DNA from: Collybiopsis luxurians FD-317 M1
Lineage: Eukaryota > Basidiomycota > Agaricomycetes > Agaricales > Omphalotaceae
Length of the DNA stretch: 64,000 bases
Direction: 5' to 3'
Assembly: GCA_000827265.1 (NCBI GenBank)
Contig: KN834772.1
Location: 593,346-657,345, forward strand
The translations under genes were made by a program, and so were the position numbers. Below are positions 59,607-64,000 of the stretch, piece by piece. The notes below the pieces were generated by a model. That model had not been told where the DNA came from, made no database searches, and worked only from the letters and a program-made list of their open reading frames with translations. Within the stretch, counting starts at the first letter, position 1. Every line of letters starts with the position of its first letter.

Positions 59607-61280
59607 CTACTTACAATGCTTGTAATGACTATATATCTTCTGGAATCTCTGCCACTGAAACCACATAAGGCCTGCATTCTTCCACACCTCACTGGGAATA
59701 CCAGTGACCTTATCACCTACTTGGAATTGCATTTGATCCAGGGCAGCATAAATTGTTTCATCAAGTCCAACATTCTTGCACCACACCCGCAGATCACAAG
59801 CTTCAGGAGGAGGACTTGACCAGCTATCACCTTGATGTCCCAGTGATGCAACAGGATAGCCTGAGGAACTTGTGCTTATAAAAACTGATGAGTGTGGACC
59901 TGGGGTAGGAGCAGGTGGCAATGGAAACCCATATGGACTGGGGTAAGATGACCCAGGATAAGGGGTACTATACAGTGGTGCAGGCATTGGGAATGAATAT
60001 GCTGGAAGTGCTGAATATGGAGTTATGGGTGGGGGCAGATAACTGGGATGATAGCCATAACCATGAGGCATAGTAGCAGTAGAAATAATCTTGGAAGCTG
60101 GACCATGCCCACAATTGCTTTGGTAGCCAATGGTTTGATTCTGGTGGAAATGCACACTTGTGAGAGGGATTTCAGTCAAATCTGCATTGACCTCCTTCTT
60201 ATACTAAAGTTGTAACATGATTAGGATTATATAGCATTCAGAAAGAACACATAAACTCACTACCACCATTGCAAATACACAAATCTGGTTCCTGTCAAGG
60301 TTGAAGTGCCATTGTTTAGGCTCATAGACCAAACAATGAAGAGTGGGATGCTGAGCACATTTGCCAATGGGATACTTGTTTTCAATAGCTTCAATGATTG
60401 GTTTGAGCCTTGCATTGACTGACACCTAGGATAAAAGGGTTAGGGAAATGAGACAGTATGTGAGAGGCAAAATACCTTCTGGCCAATGAGTGTTGAAAGA
60501 TCAACAGTGGGTTCTGCATTGGCAGATGGCATCTGTCCTTCACTCAGATTCCAGGGCTATGAACAAAGTATCAGTGAATTCATTCATTTTTGATATGTAG
60601 AGGATGTTGACAGATGTGTAAACTTTCTGCAACACCAAGAATTCTAGGCTGTGCCATACAAATATACACCATCCATTCATCTCCTTTCCTTCAATCCATA
60701 TTCTTCAGACTCTTGACCAATTTGATCATGCCCCACCGCAGTTATAATAGGATTCCTACTTTTTGTTGTACCTTTCAGTCCTCCAGCTCCATCTTAAGCT
60801 CTCAATAACCAACTGTTCTCTCATGCACTTGGCAGTTTTACAGACAAGGTCAATAAAATCTCCCCAGTTGGTATCAAGGAGAAGAACACAAGGCCCATCA
60901 ACAAAATTCAGCTGAGCAACCATTTTGGATCTTGCTGCTGTCTTTCCAGGTTTCATAACCATAGGCATTTCAACCTCAGTATAGAGATAGATGCTAAGGG
61001 GCAAGGATTCTCCAGGTGAAGGTTCAAGCTCAGGAGTTGGTTCCTTATGAGGATGGCCATGTTTCTGCTTTGGAGGAATATTGAGAGGTTCATGAGGTGG
61101 GCTGCATGTCTCATCTTCAGAATCAGAGCTATGGATACTGTGTCTTTTGAGCTGACTCCATTTCCATTTAAAAGTCCTGCCCTGTGGCTCTTTTGCCTTT
61201 GTGTTGCCTTTGCCTTTCTGTGCATGAAAGTGATTGGGGACCTTATGGCAAGGACAAGTGGGAGTGGATGGAATAGGAGC
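59607..61280 (-). CDS. Transposon-borne accessory protein with C-terminal SAM-like domain
   Basis: A multi-exon gene read leftwards, convergent with the transposase. The first part (about 61280-60770) is open without a clear ATG. It has a basic, Pro-rich lead (RTFKWKWSQLKRHSIHSSDS), then IYLYTEVEMPMVMKPGKTAA and LLLDTNWGDFIDLVCKTAKC, a segment resembling a PB1-like fold. A middle exon (60204-60425) has ENKYPIGKCAQHPTLHCLVY and WHFNLDRNQICVFAM. The last exon (59607-60179) is rich in Pro, Tyr and Ser. It ends in a five-helix segment resembling a SAM domain: LRVWCKNVGLDETIYAALDQ, QVGDKVTGIPSEVW, WQRFQKIYSHY. I recall the same order in many anonymous Agaricomycete proteins. It is less damaged than the transposase. 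A role in transposition or its control is only inferred from location. Confidence 0.6.
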
Positions 61281-61698
61281 TAGAGTTCAGACAGCAGAGT
61301 TCATAGAAGGAGGAGTCTAATCTTTCAATGGGTCACTGTGAGCTTTTTGAGGAGTCACAGTGAGTGCACTGGGTACTGTATCAATTTTGGAGTCAACAAG
61401 CTCATCTATCTCCTCCTGACTTTCTTCATCAGAGACATTAGATGGCTTCTCATGAGTTATAAAGTGCTTGAGTTCCAATCACAGAGATGTTGGTTTTGTT
61501 TCTTCAGGTTCTTGTGAATACAAGGTCAGTACAAGCCTCAGAAAGGCCTTAAAGCAGTTACCTTCAGCTTCTTCGAAAGGATTATAATTGTCTTCTACCT
61601 TGTAGTGAGCCATTACAGTGTCTACTGGGTGTACAAGATGAAGTAGATAATTTTTAGTATTTTAATGATTTCTTTGATTTTTTTTTTAATTTTTTTAA
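61281..61698. other. Right internal non-coding part of the Tc1/mariner-type element
   Basis: About 420 bases between the accessory gene and the right terminus. It presumably contains the promoter of the accessory gene. It is Glu/Ser-codon-like on the minus strand (61380-61450), so a first exon of that gene may lie here. Confidence 0.4.
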
Positions 61699-61756
61699 TT
61701 TTTTTGATTATTGATGTGCATTTTGAACTGTGGGACAAGGTTTTTAGTAATCTCTG
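61699..61756 (-). repeat. Right terminal inverted repeat of the Tc1/mariner-type element
   Basis: Complement of the left end: gcattttgaactgtgggaca followed by GGTTTTTAGTAATCTCTG and then TA. On its inner side lies a T-rich run (about 61676-61705). Confidence 0.85.
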
Positions 61757-62266
61757 TAAGGATCCAATCATTAGACAGGTTATCAGAAATATCTTAGTCA
61801 GAGCAATCTACCAACTGACATGTAACTTTGAAAGACAGCACAACAAGTAATCAAAGCAGTTTGTATATATACTGTGTGTAAGAAAGGTGAGTCACATGGT
61901 ACAATGGAAACAAAGACCTAGTATTAGCTGAGCCTGTGAGTGGACATCATGTAGATATATTACTGGACACTTCCCAGAACCTACTGTCAGCCTCTTGGCC
62001 TGAAACAGGGCATAAAATTTAGGTAAGCTTTGTAGACTGATGAAGGAAAATGAGCTCCTTGTGACATTCTGCCCAGTACTCTGTTAAATGCCATGCCAGA
62101 TTTCTTCTCTGATAGTGCAGTTATTGTTATACTTGCTTTGAGGACCATGACTTTATACTCTAGCTAGTACAGAGCTTCCTGGCTTTGAGTCAGCCATCAA
62201 GACTTATAGAGGTTAGAGCACCAGTGCTTGGTACAATATATAGAATGAATTTTGCTGGCTGGGCCA
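61757..62266. other. Flank between two transposons
   Basis: About 510 bases of CpG-poor sequence with no open frame of note; nothing recognised. Confidence 0.4.
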
Positions 62267-62275
62267 AGCTCCCAT

Positions 62276-62977
62276 AGAAAACAGTAAAGACCCAATGATT
62301 TTCTGCATCACATGAGGGAAATGCCAGCGCTTAATTTATGTTTAAGTCCCTTCATTGTCACCTTGCGGGCTTGCTGCAACCCCAGGATTCTACCACCAGG
62401 CCAAGGCATACAAACTATGCACAGTCAATCTATGTAATATGAAGTAGAAAACACCAAATTTTATGTACAACTGAGTGATTATATTGCTGTCTGTATGACA
62501 GTTCAGCACATTCTGATGAGAACAGACCAGCAGAGGTAAAACCCTGCTTGGGAAGCAGTTTGCCAAAGGGCAGCTGCAGCCACTGCTGCCATGGCCATCA
62601 TTATTGATGTATTATTAAGTTTACGCCTAATCTGGCTCAAAAGTATGAAAGACTGAAACCTCAGATGTAGAAAACTGGGACTTGAAGAATGAAAATAGAA
62701 TTAGATATCAGATAGGTGTTGTGGAACCCATACAGAGACCAGTAAATTCTAATTGTTGCATTATTTTCTAGTTCTATGAACTCTAGATTTACACAAATTC
62801 AAGTACTTTTCTACTTTATATTAGACAGAGTGACTGTATATAGTTTGTAATCCTTAGCAATAGAGCCCTGGGGTTGCAGAAGGCCTGCAAGGTGACAATG
62901 AAGGGACTTACACATAAATTAAGCGCTGGCATTTCTCTCATGTGATGCAGAAAATCATTGGGTCTTTACTGTTTTCT
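62276..62977. mobile_element. Mutator-like non-autonomous element, 702 bp, long inverted repeats
   Basis: Both ends start AGAAAACAGTAAAGACCC and the inverted repeats run for about 115 bases, with a few single-base differences and a small gap (left about 62276-62392, right about 62862-62977). The flanks carry a perfect 9-bp duplication AGCTCCCAT (62267-62275 and 62978-62986). Repeats longer than 100 bases with 9-bp duplications are the hallmark of Mutator-like elements. The inside has no coding capacity. Confidence 0.9.
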
Positions 62978-62986
62978 AGCTCCCAT

Positions 62987-64000
62987 GCTGGGGACTGATA
63001 ACCATTGCAGATGCATACATAGTGAAATCCAGAACCTCAGGCCTCTCAGTCCTTAACACTTGTAATACTCAAATCTACTAGAGGAATTTAACAGGTAAAT
63101 ATCCATGGGCTACCTTGTAATTTTTCACTGTATATATTCTTCACAGAAAAATTCCAATCTCACTGATCGCTGGATGTGGTACTCTATTTTTACCAAGTAA
63201 ATACTTGAAATAGAGTGAAGGCAGATTTTCCAAGTTGGAGTGCTTTTTGGATAGAGACACAATTTAGAGCAGCCTGTGAGATTTCATATACACATCATGC
63301 AAGCCTTGCCAAAACCTTTGGCAACAGCAGGTCAAATGGAAGGGACCAGTTTGTCAACTAGAAGAAGTAAATTACAATTGAGTCATTATTGGCATAAAAA
63401 TTGTTGGTACAGACTTGTTCATGATATTGTATTGTTTTTCTTGAAAAAGGAAATGAAGGGAAAAACAGAAAAAGGAGACTACCTCTGATATATATAGCAT
63501 AAGAAATCTGAGCCTGGAAAGTTAAAATGGGACTTTATAGGTGTCAGCCTTCTGTTCAGAGGCTGACCATCAAAACTATCAACACTGTGATTATCATGGT
63601 GGCAATTGCTCTGGCTGGTTCCACAGCACTGTTGCTGATAGTACCACCAGCTATTGATGAAGTACTGCCAGCTGCCAAAGAGGTGTCTCCAGCTACTGAT
63701 GTGCATGGCCAATCCTACCAGGGATTTTGTTTTCAACCTGTACCACAATCCAAATGGAGAGCAAGAATGTACATGAAGCTGTTGAACTCAAACAAGCTGT
63801 CAGAGCTGACTTGTTGTCTTCCATTCATTGGTGGTCCAGTTACAATGACAGTAATTGATTTTGTCATTGCTGTCAGACAAATGACCTACTGAGTAGAAGT
63901 CGCAGACAATTACTTCAAGGAAATCAATATTCAACTTTTCGCTGTTGATGTATACATCAAACTTGAACTCACTGAACTCATAATGAACATCAAGGTAGAG
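62987..64000. other. Repeat-compartment sequence to the right edge
   Basis: CpG-poor. A plus-strand open stretch of 121 codons (63527-63892) with a hydrophobic segment (TVIIMVAIALAGSTALLLIV) could be part of a gene or a decayed element, but it shows no family motif and has an equally long frame on the other strand. Not called as a gene. Confidence 0.35.

Larger units (their letters stand above)
50691..61756 (+). mobile_element. Tc1/mariner-type DNA transposon with two genes, interrupted by a retrotransposon
   Basis: Inverted termini begin CAGAGATTACTAAAAACC on both ends (left from 50691; right ends 61756) and are flanked by TA at 50689-50690 and 61757-61758. The termini match for about 57 bases with few differences. 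Inside are a DDE transposase on the plus strand (split at 52979 by a copia insertion) and a second gene on the minus strand (59607 to about 61280), with stops 12 bases apart. Without the 5.9-kb insert the element would be about 5.2 kb, large for this superfamily. The transposase is degenerate, so this copy cannot be autonomous. Confidence 0.8.

Noticed and set aside
61047..61283. Plus-strand membrane-like frame opposite the accessory gene
   Set aside because: The minus-strand frame here continues the accessory protein; the plus frame is its shadow.
62275..62978. TA target duplication for the 62.3-63.0 kb element
   Set aside because: Both ends do sit next to TA, but the perfect 9-bp AGCTCCCAT on both sides explains the flanks better and fits the long inverted repeats of Mutator-like elements.

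Overview
This window looks like nuclear DNA of a mushroom-forming basidiomycete (Agaricomycetes). Genes carry many short introns of about 45-65 bases with GT..AG ends. The gene families are typical of that group: DUF6534-type membrane proteins, F-box proteins without other domains, a basidiomycete-type cytochrome P450, and a KDZ transposase relic with CxC5-type cysteine clusters. Exon models were built by hand; six of them (triple-Myb, P450, BRCT, AsnRS, RPA3 and the KDZ neighbour) give exon sums divisible by three and join conserved motifs in frame.

Layout. 0-5.5 kb: a tandem duplication of a DUF6534 membrane protein gene on the minus strand. 5.5-21.4 kb: dense gene space with a small acidic protein, a protein with three Rap1-type Myb repeats, a P450, a large low-complexity protein with a C-terminal BRCT region, cytosolic asparaginyl-tRNA synthetase, and an F-box protein. 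21.7-27.4 kb: a damaged secreted cysteine-rich protein gene, two tandem-repeat arrays (34-bp and CpG-rich 172-bp units) and long stretches without recognisable genes. 27.4-32.3 kb: a damaged KDZ transposase gene divergent from a coiled-coil gene, only 71 bases between start codons. 34-46.6 kb: replication protein A subunit 3, a large unrecognised nuclear protein with a duplicated exon, an F-box-like gene, and a 689-residue gene of unknown function.

46.7-64 kb is a different compartment: AT-richer, almost without CpG and made of repeats. It holds a dimeric satellite array, a 348-bp TA-flanked inverted-repeat element, and a three-level nest of mobile elements. The nest is a Tc1/mariner-type element (50691..61756, TA target duplication), split by a Ty1/copia retrotransposon (52980..58850, 5-bp TGAAG duplication), itself split by a fold-back element (56770..57438, 3-bp CCA duplication). 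A separate Mutator-like non-autonomous element with 9-bp duplications lies at 62276..62977.

Two things stand out. First, the Tc1/mariner-type element, about 5.2 kb without its insert, carries a second gene on the opposite strand, tail-to-tail with the transposase: a proline-rich protein with a C-terminal SAM-like domain that has no known role in such elements. Second, the elements show a clear record of CpG decay. Most copia stops are TGA where arginine CGA is the likely ancestor, and at three sites one LTR reads CA where the other reads TG.
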